Source: Billgrantia saliphila
GTDB taxonomy: Bacteria > Pseudomonadota > Gammaproteobacteria > Pseudomonadales > Halomonadaceae
Assembly (NCBI RefSeq): GCF_002930105.1
Contig: NZ_PJRN01000001.1
Location: forward strand, 372,001-436,000
Length of the DNA: 64,000 nt
Direction of reading: 5' to 3'
This document shows positions 44,416 to 53,629 of this stretch, one piece after another. The notes below the pieces were generated by a model. The model had not been told where the DNA came from. It ran no database searches and saw only the letters and a program-made list of their open reading frames with translations. Position numbers and translations under genes: made by a program. Position 1 is the first letter of the stretch; each line of letters opens with the position of its first letter.

Positions 44416-46950
44416 ATGAGCCAAGAGCTACCTATCGAACGCATCATGCAGACCGGGCTTCTGACCTGCGAGCCCGACACTCCCTTGTGGATGGCCGCGG
44501 AGCGCATGACGCAGCGTCAGTGCAGCTCCATCGTGGTGATCGAGGCGGGCCAGCCGGTGGGTATCTGGACCGAGCATGATGCCTTGGCCATCAATTTCGC
44601 CGACCCTGAAGCCGTGCGCCTACCCATCGCCAAGGCCATGAGCCAGCCCGTGGCGAGTTTGCATGTCTCGACATCTCTCAACGAGGCGGCGTTGCGCTTC
44701 AATGCCGAAAGGCGACGCCATTTTCTGGTCGTCGGCGACAGCGGTGAGCCCCTCGGCATTCTGTCGCAGACCGATGTCGCCCTGAATCAGGGGCTCGAAC
44801 CGTATCTGCGCTTGCGTGAAGTTCAGTCTGCCATGCGTCAGCGTGCACTGGTGCTCGAAGGCGACCAGCTTCTGGCCCAGGCGGCGCGCTCCATGCGTCT
44901 CTCCGAGTGCGATGCCGTGGTGGTGAAGTGCGAGGACGGTGAGCTTGGCATTCTCACCGAGCGCGACCTGGTGCGCTTCGTGGCACGTCACCCCGGCAAC
45001 ACGCCGATTTCGGGGCTGGCCAGTCGGCCGCTGCTGACGGTATGCCAGAACGAAACCCTCATCACCGCGCGCGACCTGTTGATGAATCATCGCGTTCGCC
45101 ACCTGGCCGTACTTGACGAGGCTGGTGAAGTGGTGGGGCTGCTGGGATTCCGCGACATGCTGGCCGGCGCGGAGCATCTGTACATGCAGGATCTGCGCAA
45201 TGCCCTGGAGCAGCGCGACCGTGCGCTCGCCCAATCGCGCGAGAACCTGCAGCTGGCCGAGCGCGTCATCGACTCCTCGCTCGAAGGCATCATTATTACC
45301 GATGCCAGTAATCGCATCGAATTCGTCAATCGCGCCTTTACCCACATGACGGGCTATACCGCTGACGAAGTCATCGGCAAGACGCCCGAGATCCTCTCCT
45401 CGGGACGTCATGAGTCGGCGTTCTATCGCCAGATGTGGGACACGCTGAAGCGCTGCGGGTACTGGCGCGGTGAGATATGGAACCGGCGCAAGAGCGGCGA
45501 GCTTTACTTGGAGCTGTTGACGATCACGGCGATCACCGATGATAGCGGTTCGGTGACGCACTATGCCGCGCTCTTCAACGACATCACCCACCTGCGTGAG
45601 CAGGAGGAACGAATCCGCAAGCTGGCCTACTACGACCCTCTGACCGGGTTGCCGAACCGCCGGCTGCTGGAAGACCGGCTGGAGCTGGCGATTCGTCATG
45701 CGCATCGCAATCAGAGCCGGTTGGCGGTGATCTTTGTCGATCTGGATCATTTTAAGCAGGTCAATGATGCCTTGGGGCACGCCTTCGGGGACGAACTGCT
45801 GGTAATGATCGCCGAGCGACTGCAGTTGCGTCTGCGCGAGGACGACACCTTGGCCCGCCTGGGAGGCGACGAGTTTCTGGTCATGTTGCCGGATCTGGAA
45901 GAGATCGATGAGGTCACACGCATCGCTCGGCGCCTGGTCGAAGCCGTCGGCGAACCTTGTGTGATCGAGGGACAGGAATTTCGTGTCGGTTGCAGCTTGG
46001 GTGTCAGCCTTTATCCGGACGATGCCACGAGCGCCGAGTCCCTGGTGCACAATGCCGATGTGGCGATGTATCGGGCCAAGCAGGAAGGGCGCAACGGCTA
46101 TCGCCTCTATCGCACCGAGATGAATCTGCAGGACGATCGCCAGCGGGCACTGGAAACCGCCTTGCGCGAAGCGTTCACGACGGGTGAGGGTCTGCAGCTG
46201 CACTACCAGCCCATCTTCGAGCGTGCGAGTGGTACCCTGCATGGCGCCGAGGCGCTACTGCGCTGGCACCATCCGCTGCTCGGCAGCGTGCCGCCCATCA
46301 GCGTGGTGACGCTTGCCGAGCGGGCCGGGTTGCTGCCGTCGCTCGACGAGTACATCCTTGAGCAGATCTGCGCCCAGCTGAGCGCATGGAGCGCCGTCGG
46401 CGCCGATCCAGTGCCGATCAGCATCAACCTTTCGGCTCGTCAGTTCTGGCAGCACGACCTGCCCGTGCGTATCGCCACCAAATTGAAGGAGCACCGTCTT
46501 CAGCCGGGCTTGCTGGGCTTCGAAATTGCCGAGCGTACCCTGCTCGACAAACCCCATCAGGCGGTCGTCGTGCTGAAACGGCTGCGTCGGCTGGGCGGTG
46601 AAGTGGCCATCAACGATTTCGGTACCGGCTATGCTTCGCTCGGCTATCTGCAGGAGCTGCCGGTCAGCCTGCTCAAGATCGATCGCCGCTTCGTACAACG
46701 GCTGGATAGCGGGCAGCGAGGTAGCGCGGCAATCGTGGCTGCGGTCGCGGGGCTGGCGCGTGAAATGGAGCTGCGCGTGGCTGCCGTCGGGGTCGAGAAT
46801 GAAGCCCAGCGGGAGGCCCTGGGTCGCCATGGCATCGATCTGATTCAGGGCTATCTGACCGGTCGGGCGGTCCCGGCCGATCTCTTCGCCAGCCGTTATC
46901 TGGCATCGAGAAAAGGAGTCGAGGTTCCACAAGTCGACACGACCCGTTAG
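44416..46950 (+). CDS. CBS-PAS-GGDEF-EAL c-di-GMP signalling protein
   Basis: This 844-residue cytoplasmic protein has four CBS motifs (about residues 8-57, 74-122, 136-190 and 200-248; two Bateman modules that usually bind adenine nucleotides), a PAS domain (about 280-400), a GGDEF domain with intact LGGDEF near 482, and an EAL domain with intact AEALLRW near 610. In the EAL part NLSARQF and LLKID are kept, but DDFG reads NDFG and AEGVE reads AVGVE, which I expect to impair or abolish the phosphodiesterase. It probably makes c-di-GMP in response to nucleotide binding. TGAGG precedes the ATG. It is followed 47 bp later by the MotB-like gene. Confidence 0.9.
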   Translation: MSQELPIERIMQTGLLTCEPDTPLWMAAERMTQRQCSSIVVIEAGQPVGIWTEHDALAINFADPEAVRLPIAKAMSQPVASLHVSTSLNEAALRFNAERRRHFLVVGDSGEPLGILSQTDVALNQGLEPYLRLREVQSAMRQRALVLEGDQLLAQAARSMRLSECDAVVVKCEDGELGILTERDLVRFVARHPGNTPISGLASRPLLTVCQNETLITARDLLMNHRVRHLAVLDEAGEVVGLLGFRDMLAGAEHLYMQDLRNALEQRDRALAQSRENLQLAERVIDSSLEGIIITDASNRIEFVNRAFTHMTGYTADEVIGKTPEILSSGRHESAFYRQMWDTLKRCGYWRGEIWNRRKSGELYLELLTITAITDDSGSVTHYAALFNDITHLREQEERIRKLAYYDPLTGLPNRRLLEDRLELAIRHAHRNQSRLAVIFVDLDHFKQVNDALGHAFGDELLVMIAERLQLRLREDDTLARLGGDEFLVMLPDLEEIDEVTRIARRLVEAVGEPCVIEGQEFRVGCSLGVSLYPDDATSAESLVHNADVAMYRAKQEGRNGYRLYRTEMNLQDDRQRALETALREAFTTGEGLQLHYQPIFERASGTLHGAEALLRWHHPLLGSVPPISVVTLAERAGLLPSLDEYILEQICAQLSAWSAVGADPVPISINLSARQFWQHDLPVRIATKLKEHRLQPGLLGFEIAERTLLDKPHQAVVVLKRLRRLGGEVAINDFGTGYASLGYLQELPVSLLKIDRRFVQRLDSGQRGSAAIVAAVAGLAREMELRVAAVGVENEAQREALGRHGIDLIQGYLTGRAVPADLFASRYLASRKGVEVPQVDTTR

Positions 46951-46997
46951 GCTAGTCGCCTTGGTTTTCCCTACGTCTCGGGTGACTCGCCTCATCT

Positions 46998-47993
46998 ATG
47001 TCCTTTCCTACCAGTGACGCCAGCGATCATCGTGGCCCCATGCGTCACGAGTCGCTGATGCCGACCCATCACGATCATGACCAGGACAGCACCTGGATGA
47101 TCGGCTATCTGGACATCATGACCTTACTGGTCGCCTTGATGGTGCTGATCTTCACGCTCACCCACCTGGGCCGCGCCGATGACGAGCTGGGCTACGTCGC
47201 GCCACTGCCGAGCGAGATGATCCGGGCCATGCCTTGGGCGCCAATAGCGCGTCTCGAGCCAGACGGGCTGACCCCGAAGGCAATCGCTGCGGCGCTTGGC
47301 GTAGCGGGGCCTCCGGCCCGGCTGGCGCCGCGCGATGCCTCTGCGCCAGAGCGCATGCCATTTCCCGTTCCGCCCACGCCGCTGGCCCTGCTCGAGCAGC
47401 GCGAAGCATTCCCGATCACACTGCCTGAGCCGTTGTTGCCCGATGCCGACGAGCTTCCGCTGCCACTTGCCGACTACATGCTGGTACTGACCGACAATCC
47501 ACCTGCAAAAGTGCGCGAAATCGATCCCGACGCTCTTGCCGGCTCCGAGGCGCTGCAAAGGCGATTGAGCGAGCAGATGCAGGAAGCGCCCTATCTGGCC
47601 GACCTGGAGGGAGTCGAGGTCTCGCGGGTCGCCGAGGGGATTCGGTTGAGAGTGGAGGATCGCTGGCTGTTTCCCACCGCTGCCGCCGAGCTGACCGACG
47701 ACGGCGAGGCGCTCATCCAGCGGTTGGTCGACGTGATACAGCGCCATGAGGGCGAGGTCGCCGTGGAGGGACATACCGACAGTCGACCGATCGAGACCAC
47801 GGAGTTTCCCTCCAACTGGGTGCTTTCCAGCGCCCGCGCCATCGCCATCGTGCATGCACTGGAACGGGCCGGGGTGGACGCTCGCCGCCTGCGTGCCGTG
47901 GGCCTGGCCGATACCCGGCCACTGGCCGACAACGATAGCGCCGAGGGCAGAGCGCAGAATCGGCGCGTGGAGGTGATCATCCACGCGCGCTGA
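46998..47993 (+). CDS. MotB-like OmpA-family protein, no adjacent MotA
   Basis: This 331-residue protein has one N-terminal membrane helix (WMIGYLDIMTLLVALMVLIF) with Asp39 at the position of the proton-binding Asp32 of MotB, a long Pro-rich periplasmic linker, and a C-terminal OmpA/MotB peptidoglycan-binding domain (EVAVEGHTDSRPIETTEFPS, NWVLSSARA). The signature is that of stator B subunits. No motA-like gene adjoins it. It could be a second stator B subunit, or a divergent member that does not rotate flagella, such as those of biopolymer transport or surface sensing. The ATG at 46998 lacks a clear ribosome-binding site; 47040 is an alternative. Confidence 0.75.
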   Translation: MSFPTSDASDHRGPMRHESLMPTHHDHDQDSTWMIGYLDIMTLLVALMVLIFTLTHLGRADDELGYVAPLPSEMIRAMPWAPIARLEPDGLTPKAIAAALGVAGPPARLAPRDASAPERMPFPVPPTPLALLEQREAFPITLPEPLLPDADELPLPLADYMLVLTDNPPAKVREIDPDALAGSEALQRRLSEQMQEAPYLADLEGVEVSRVAEGIRLRVEDRWLFPTAAAELTDDGEALIQRLVDVIQRHEGEVAVEGHTDSRPIETTEFPSNWVLSSARAIAIVHALERAGVDARRLRAVGLADTRPLADNDSAEGRAQNRRVEVIIHAR

Positions 47994-48010
47994 ACTTAAC
48001 CCGATTACCC

Positions 48011-48037
48011 TAAAGTTTAGTGAGTTTTCGTCGATAT
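48011..48037 (+). promoter_or_regulatory. Sigma-28 promoter of the first chemoreceptor gene
   Basis: TAAA (48011-48014), 15 bp, then GTCGATAT (48030-48037) keep the FliA spacing with 6 of 8 bases in the -10 element. Because it lies downstream of the first ATG of the open frame (48020), it supports the internal start at 48101. Confidence 0.75.
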
Positions 48038-48100
48038 AAGGGGCAGCCCGAGGCACAGGAAGTGCTCGAATTCGCATCCCTAATATCCGCGAGAACCTCC

Positions 48101-49990
48101 ATGCTCTCATCCCTTAGAGTTCGACTCCTGCTGGCAACGGCCGTGATCATTGCGCTTGCACTGATTGCCAATGCCGCTGTCAGTTATTTCACGATCCAGA
48201 GACATAACGATCAGCAGATTGCGCGCAACCTGTCTGACGTGGCGCAAGGCAACGGCCGTACCATCAGTGCCTGGGTGACTTCGCACGCCGAGATGCTCGA
48301 GGCAATGGAGAACAGTGTGCGTGCCGACCACCTGGACCCGGTGCTAAAAGCGATGCAGGCGTCTGGTAGCTTTCTTGCGACTTACATGGCCTATCAGGAT
48401 ACCGGCGAAACCATCTTCTACGATGGCTGGGAGCCGCCTGCCGATTTCGATCCCCGTGTGCGCCCATGGTATGAGGGGGCAGTCGCTGCGGGCGAGAGTA
48501 TCGTCACGCTGCCGTACATCGATACCGTCACCGGTGGACTGGTGGTCACCATCGCCAGCCCCTTCGAGCGCAATGGGCAACTGGCAGCCGTGGCCGGTGG
48601 TGACGTAGCGATCGATGAGGTGGTGAGTATCGTCGAGGCAATCGCGCCTACGCCCAGTAGCTTCGCCTTTCTCGTCGCCGCGGACGGCACCCTGATCGCG
48701 CATCCGGATGCGGAACTGAGCCTCGAGCCCGCAACGCGTCTCTCTCCTCAGCTCGATTCGGCTTTTCTCTCCAATCTCAAGCAGGCGAGCGAGCCGGAAC
48801 GGATGGTTCTGGCAGAGCGTTCGCGTCTGCTGCAGAGCCAGCCGATTGCCGGCACCGACTGGCAGCTGGTGGTGGCGCTGGACGAGCGCGAGGCCACCGC
48901 GGGCCTGCGTGCGGTGCTGGGCAGTTCGGCGCTTACCCTGGTGCTGGTGGTGTTGGGTGCCGTGCTGGTGCTGGGCGCGCTGCTCACGCTCATGTTCCGT
49001 CGCCTGCAGGTGGTTCGCGATGCGATGATCGACATCGCCAGCGGCGACGGCGACCTCACCCTGCGTCTTCCCGAAGTGGGCCGCGACGAGGTGGCGCAGA
49101 TCGCATCGGCGTTCAATCGTTTCGTGTCGCGCATCGAGAGTGTGCTGATCACCATCCGTGAGGCCAGCGAGTCGGTGACGGTGGCGGCCGGCGAGATCGC
49201 CACCGGCGGCCAGGACCTCTCGCGGCGCACCGAGAACGCCGCTTCCAGCCTGCAGCAGAGCTCCGCCTCCATCGAAGAGATCACCAGCACCGTCGAGCAC
49301 ACCGCCGATTCGGCGCGCCATGCCAGCGAGCTGTCGCAGTCAGCCTCCGAGGTGGCGACCCGCGGTGGCGAAGTGGTGGGTCAGGTCGTGAGTACCATGG
49401 AAGAGATCACCGCCTCCTCCGAGCGCATCGGCAATATCGTCAAGGTGATGGACGGCATCGCCTTCCAGACCAACCTGCTGGCGCTCAACGCCTCGGTGGA
49501 AGCGGCACGCGCCGGCGAGCAGGGCAGAGGTTTCGCCGTGGTGGCGGGTGAGGTGCGTCAGTTGGCCACTCGCAGCGCCGAGGCGTCGCGTGAGATCCGT
49601 GGTCTGATCGACGCGTCGGGCCAGAAGGTCGCCTCGGGTACCGAGCTGGTTCGCCGTGCGGGAGCCACCATGGAAGAGCTGGTGGCGGGCGTGAACCGGG
49701 TTGCCAAAGTGCTGGGCGAGATCAGCGTGGCGGCGGGCGAGCAGAGCGACGGCATCGGCCAGGTCAACGTGGCGGTGGCCGAGCTCGACCGCATGACCCA
49801 GCAGAACGCGGCGCTGGTCGAGGAATCCACCGTGGCCGCCGAACAGCTCAAGGAGCAGGCCGACCGGCTGGCCGAAGCTGTGGGTGGGTTCAAGCTGAGT
49901 GAGCGGAATCGATCTTTACCGGCAGTGAGTCGGGCGGATAATTCATCAGGCACATCAGCGCAGCAGCGTGCACTGGCGGAACTTGCCTAG
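48101..49990 (+). CDS. Methyl-accepting chemotaxis protein (first of a tandem pair)
   Basis: This 629-residue transmembrane receptor has helix 1 near residues 8-32 ([20 protein letters not shown]), a periplasmic dCache-type sensor (about 33-270), helix 2 near 280-300, a HAMP domain and a cytoplasmic signalling domain with the hairpin-tip motif ([38 protein letters not shown]). There is no C-terminal pentapeptide for CheR/CheB. The ATG at 48101 gives an N-terminus matching its tandem partner and lies downstream of the sigma-28 promoter. From 48851 on it is almost identical to the next gene; the sensors differ. The ligand is unknown; dCache sensors often bind amino acids or organic acids. Confidence 0.93.
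   Translation: MLSSLRVRLLLATAVIIALALIANAAVSYFTIQRHNDQQIARNLSDVAQGNGRTISAWVTSHAEMLEAMENSVRADHLDPVLKAMQASGSFLATYMAYQDTGETIFYDGWEPPADFDPRVRPWYEGAVAAGESIVTLPYIDTVTGGLVVTIASPFERNGQLAAVAGGDVAIDEVVSIVEAIAPTPSSFAFLVAADGTLIAHPDAELSLEPATRLSPQLDSAFLSNLKQASEPERMVLAERSRLLQSQPIAGTDWQLVVALDEREATAGLRAVLGSSALTLVLVVLGAVLVLGALLTLMFRRLQVVRDAMIDIASGDGDLTLRLPEVGRDEVAQIASAFNRFVSRIESVLITIREASESVTVAAGEIATGGQDLSRRTENAASSLQQSSASIEEITSTVEHTADSARHASELSQSASEVATRGGEVVGQVVSTMEEITASSERIGNIVKVMDGIAFQTNLLALNASVEAARAGEQGRGFAVVAGEVRQLATRSAEASREIRGLIDASGQKVASGTELVRRAGATMEELVAGVNRVAKVLGEISVAAGEQSDGIGQVNVAVAELDRMTQQNAALVEESTVAAEQLKEQADRLAEAVGGFKLSERNRSLPAVSRADNSSGTSAQQRALAELA
48851..49898 (+). repeat. Long direct repeat, copy 1 (signalling half of chemoreceptor)
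   Basis: This segment aligns with 50978-52025 at a constant offset of 2127 bp with no indels. I count roughly a dozen single-base differences, all apparently in synonymous third positions, so the encoded stretches [10 protein letters not shown]...AVGGFKL are identical. Confidence 0.93.
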
Positions 49991-50136
49991 CAAATGCCTT
50001 GCTCAGGCTGCCGGACCGGTAAGGTTCGGCGCCTGAGCGTCGTCGTGTAGAGCAGACTCGCCCGCTGGAAAAGACGGCTGGCAAAAAGTACTAGTCGTCT
50101 AGCGCAGAGGTTATTCAGCTGCGCTGTTGTTTATCC

Positions 50137-50163
50137 TAAAGTCGAATAAGTTTTGGCCGATAA
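50137..50163 (+). promoter_or_regulatory. Sigma-28 promoter of the second chemoreceptor gene
   Basis: TAAA (50137-50140), 15 bp and GCCGATAA (50156-50163) are an exact FliA consensus. The 5' leader up to the ATG is also recognisably similar to that of the first receptor gene, showing that the duplication included the promoter. Confidence 0.92.
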
Positions 50164-50227
50164 GGGCGTTAAGCCCGAGGCAAAGGAAGTGCCCGGATCC
50201 GCATCCTGCCTATCCGCGAGATCCTAC

Positions 50228-52051
50228 ATGCTCTCAACCCTAAGATTTCGACTCCTGTTGGCCATGGCCGCAATCATTACGCTTGCTTTGATCGCCAACG
50301 CCGCCGTCAGTTACTTCACTATTCAGCGCCACAACGATCAGCAAGTCGCACGCAACCTGACAGCCGAGGCACAGGGCAACGGCCTGGCTATTGGTGAATG
50401 GGTCGGTGCACGCGCCATGATGCTGGAGGCTCTGGCACCCGCTGCCCACAGCGACGATCCGATGACGGCCTTACAGCAGCTCGAAGCATCCGGTGGTTTC
50501 ATCGCTACCTACATGGCATATCCGCAGGACGGCAGTGCCGTTTTTTCCGACGGTTGGACACCTCCTTCCGATTACGATCCGCGTCAACGCACCTGGTACC
50601 AGCAGGCAGTCGAGGCTGAATCCACCGTCGTCACCGAACCCTATGCGGATGCCGATACGGGCGGCTTGGTGGTGACCATTGCCGCGCCGTTCTATCGCAA
50701 CGACCGACTGGTCGCCGTGGCGGGTGGCGATATCGGCATCGAGGCGATAGTCGACATCGCCGGAAGTATCGCTCCCACACCTGAAAGTTTTGCTTTTCTT
50801 GTTACCGCCGACGGTACCCTGGTGGCGCATCCAGATCCTGAGATGACTCTTGAGCCGGCCTCGCGCCTGACAGCGGATTTCGATGCCGGTTACTTCTCCG
50901 CGCCGATCGGTGTCGGAGAGCCCGAGCGCCTTGCCCTTGGGGGGCGAGACAAGTGGCTGCGCAGCGTACCCATCAGCGGCACCGACTGGCAGCTGGTGGT
51001 GGCGCTGGACGAGCGCGAGGCCACCGCGGGCCTGCGCGCGGTGCTGGGCAGCTCGGCGCTTACCCTGGTGCTGGTGGTGTTGGGTGCCGTGCTGGTGCTG
51101 GGCGCGCTGCTCACGCTCATGTTCCGTCGCCTGCAGGTGGTTCGCGATGCGATGATCGACATCGCCAGCGGCGACGGCGACCTCACCCTGCGTCTTCCCG
51201 AAGTGGGCCGCGACGAGGTGGCGCAGATCGCATCGGCGTTCAATCGCTTCGTGTCGCGCATCGAGAGCGTGCTGATCACCATCCGTGAGGCCAGCGAGTC
51301 GGTGACGGTGGCAGCCGGCGAGATCGCCACCGGCGGCCAGGACCTCTCGCGGCGCACCGAGAACGCCGCTTCCAGCCTGCAGCAGAGCTCCGCCTCCATC
51401 GAAGAGATCACCAGCACCGTCGAGCACACCGCCGATTCGGCGCGCCATGCCAGCGAGCTGTCGCAGTCAGCCTCCGAGGTGGCGACCCGCGGTGGTGAAG
51501 TGGTGGGTCAGGTCGTGAGTACCATGGAAGAGATCACCGCCTCCTCCGAGCGCATCGGCAATATCGTCAAGGTGATGGACGGCATCGCCTTCCAGACCAA
51601 CCTGCTGGCGCTCAACGCCTCGGTGGAAGCGGCACGCGCCGGCGAGCAGGGCAGAGGCTTCGCCGTGGTGGCGGGTGAGGTGCGTCAGTTGGCCACTCGC
51701 AGCGCCGAGGCGTCGCGTGAGATCCGTGGTCTGATCGACGCGTCGGGCCAGAAGGTCGCCTCGGGTACCGAGCTGGTTCGCCGTGCGGGAGCCACCATGG
51801 AAGAGCTGGTGGCGGGCGTGAACCGGGTTGCCAAGGTGCTGGGCGAGATCAGCGTGGCGGCGGGTGAGCAGAGCGACGGCATCGGCCAGGTCAACGTGGC
51901 GGTGGCCGAGCTCGACCGCATGACCCAGCAGAACGCGGCGTTGGTCGAGGAATCCACCGTGGCCGCCGAACAGCTCAAGGAGCAGGCCGACCGGCTGGCC
52001 GAGGCCGTGGGTGGGTTCAAGCTCGGCGAGCGGGCTGTCGTTCCGGCGTAA
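50228..52051 (+). CDS. Methyl-accepting chemotaxis protein (second of a tandem pair)
   Basis: This 607-residue receptor has the same architecture as its upstream neighbour: helix 1 ([20 protein letters not shown]), a dCache-type sensor, helix 2, HAMP and a signalling domain identical in protein sequence to the first copy from [10 protein letters not shown] to AVGGFKL. The periplasmic domain has diverged clearly while keeping scattered matches, for instance VTIAAPF versus VTIASPF. I chose the ATG at 50228, downstream of the sigma-28 promoter. The two receptors should feed the same kinase complex while sensing different ligands. Confidence 0.93.
   Translation: MLSTLRFRLLLAMAAIITLALIANAAVSYFTIQRHNDQQVARNLTAEAQGNGLAIGEWVGARAMMLEALAPAAHSDDPMTALQQLEASGGFIATYMAYPQDGSAVFSDGWTPPSDYDPRQRTWYQQAVEAESTVVTEPYADADTGGLVVTIAAPFYRNDRLVAVAGGDIGIEAIVDIAGSIAPTPESFAFLVTADGTLVAHPDPEMTLEPASRLTADFDAGYFSAPIGVGEPERLALGGRDKWLRSVPISGTDWQLVVALDEREATAGLRAVLGSSALTLVLVVLGAVLVLGALLTLMFRRLQVVRDAMIDIASGDGDLTLRLPEVGRDEVAQIASAFNRFVSRIESVLITIREASESVTVAAGEIATGGQDLSRRTENAASSLQQSSASIEEITSTVEHTADSARHASELSQSASEVATRGGEVVGQVVSTMEEITASSERIGNIVKVMDGIAFQTNLLALNASVEAARAGEQGRGFAVVAGEVRQLATRSAEASREIRGLIDASGQKVASGTELVRRAGATMEELVAGVNRVAKVLGEISVAAGEQSDGIGQVNVAVAELDRMTQQNAALVEESTVAAEQLKEQADRLAEAVGGFKLGERAVVPA
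50978..52025 (+). repeat. Long direct repeat, copy 2 (signalling half of chemoreceptor)
   Basis: This is the partner of 48851-49898. Near identity at nucleotide level next to clearly diverged sensor domains suggests recent gene conversion or a recent domain swap rather than an old duplication. Confidence 0.93.
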
Positions 52052-52058
52052 GCTGGCC

Positions 52059-52086
52059 AAGGCGCCGGCAAAACCGCCGGCGCCTT
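52059..52086 (+). terminator. Hairpin after the second chemoreceptor gene
   Basis: AAGGCGCCGGC and GCCGGCGCCTT form an 11-bp stem around AAAACC, 8 bp after the stop. No T-tract follows on the plus strand, so intrinsic termination is not certain. Confidence 0.45.
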
Positions 52087-52108
52087 CGACAAAAAATCTC
52101 GTTACCCC

Positions 52109-52135
52109 TAAAGTTTTCTGGGCGGATGCCGAACT
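52109..52135 (+). promoter_or_regulatory. Sigma-28 promoter of fliD
   Basis: TAAA (52109-52112), 15 bp and GCCGAACT (52128-52135) keep the FliA spacing and 6 of 8 bases of the -10 element, about 77 bp before the fliD ATG. Confidence 0.78.
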
Positions 52136-52211
52136 ACCCATAGACGAGGACGTTAAGGAACCGCGGCGATTGGCCGAGCGCTCCGACATTCACCGACACA
52201 GGCAGTATTTT

Positions 52212-53573
52212 ATGGCAACGATCTCATCCCTTGGCATCGGCTCGGGCCTCGATCTCAACGGTCTGCTCGATCAGCTGAACACAGCCGAGCGTGGCAAGCT
52301 CGAGCCCATCGAACGGCAGATCGAGAACCAGCAGGTCAAGATTTCCGCCTACGGTGAATTGAAGGGTGCCCTGGCGACTTTCCAGTCCGCTGCCAGTGCG
52401 CTAAACGATTCCTCGCTCTATCAGAGCCTTTCTTCTTCCGTTTCGGGAGACGCCGTTCAGGCCGCCGCGGGCGAGGACGCCACACCGGGACAGTACAACA
52501 TCGAGGTGGAACAACTGGCCGGCGCGGGCAGCCTTGCCACGCAGCGTGTCGAGAATCTCGATACGGCGCTCAACGATGCCGACACGACGCTGACGCTCAA
52601 CTTTGCCGACAGCGAACTCGATCACACCATCAGCATCGCCGCCGACAGTACGCTGGAGGATGTGCGTGATGCCATCAATAGCGACCCCGATGCGGCGGTC
52701 ACGGCCTCGATCGTCAACGATGGCGCAGGCTACCGGTTGTCGCTCATGTCCAAGGATGCCGGGGAGCAGGCAGCGATCACGGGGACCGATTTCGCTGCCA
52801 TGGCCAATCAGGCAACGCTGACCGATGCCACCGTCGTTCAGGCGGGACAGGATGCCCGGCTCGAGGTCAACGGTATTGCCATCACCAGCGCGTCAAACCA
52901 GGTGGAAGGCGCGATCCAGGGTGTCACGTTGACCGTGGCGAACGAAGGCAGCAGCAGCGTGGTCGTGGAGCAGGACACGCGTGCGGTGCGTAATGCTATC
53001 AGCGACTTTGTCGAAGGCTTCAATGCGCTCAAGGGAACCATCGGTAAGCTGACCGCCTTCGATGCGGAGAGCGGAGAGGCCGCCGAGCTATTGGGTGACA
53101 GCGCGGTGCGGAGTGTCGAATCCCAGCTTCGCAGCGTACTGGCCGGTGGGGTGGCCTCCGAGGAGGGCGGTTTCTCCATGCTTAGTGATATCGGCATTTC
53201 GCTCAAGCTGGACGGCACCCTGGAAATCGATGAGCAACGGCTCGATTCGGCGATTGCCAACCAGCAGGATGCGTTGAGCGATTTTTTTGCCGGTAGCGAT
53301 TCCCTGGGAGGACTCGCCGGCAAGCTCAACGAAAGCGTGACACAGCTGACGCGTGAGAACGGAGCCCTGGGAGGCGCGATCAGCGGTGCCGAGAGCAGCA
53401 TCGCCAGCCTCAACGAGCGTTATACACGGATGGAACAAAGCATCGGAGCGACGATCGAGCGCTATCGAACTCAATTCGGCCAGCTCGATGGCATGATCGC
53501 CCAGATGAACCAGACCAGCGACTACCTCTTCCAGCAGTTCGACATGATGAATGCCCAGCTGGGACGTGAGTAA
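52212..53573 (+). CDS. fliD: Filament cap protein FliD
   Basis: FliD caps the filament tip and folds incoming flagellin; it also acts as an adhesin in some species. The 453-residue product starts MATISSLGIGSGLDLNGLLD, the family signature, and ends with the FliD coiled coil (MEQSIGATIERYRTQFGQLD). The start at 52212 is chosen for this N-terminus; the longer open frame reads through the promoter and the end of the receptor gene. It is convergent with the flagellin pseudogene. No fliS or fliT follows, which is unusual. Confidence 0.94.
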   Translation: MATISSLGIGSGLDLNGLLDQLNTAERGKLEPIERQIENQQVKISAYGELKGALATFQSAASALNDSSLYQSLSSSVSGDAVQAAAGEDATPGQYNIEVEQLAGAGSLATQRVENLDTALNDADTTLTLNFADSELDHTISIAADSTLEDVRDAINSDPDAAVTASIVNDGAGYRLSLMSKDAGEQAAITGTDFAAMANQATLTDATVVQAGQDARLEVNGIAITSASNQVEGAIQGVTLTVANEGSSSVVVEQDTRAVRNAISDFVEGFNALKGTIGKLTAFDAESGEAAELLGDSAVRSVESQLRSVLAGGVASEEGGFSMLSDIGISLKLDGTLEIDEQRLDSAIANQQDALSDFFAGSDSLGGLAGKLNESVTQLTRENGALGGAISGAESSIASLNERYTRMEQSIGATIERYRTQFGQLDGMIAQMNQTSDYLFQQFDMMNAQLGRE

Positions 53574-53629
53574 GCCGCTGAGTGAGAAGACAGGGCGCGC
53601 AAGGCGCCCTGAGCGAAGTGCGCGCCTGT

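Noticed and set aside
48851-52025. Long direct repeats as a possible transposon duplication
   Set aside because: The repeats begin and end inside coding domains, carry no terminal repeats or transposase, and match receptor signalling domains; they are a duplicated gene pair.
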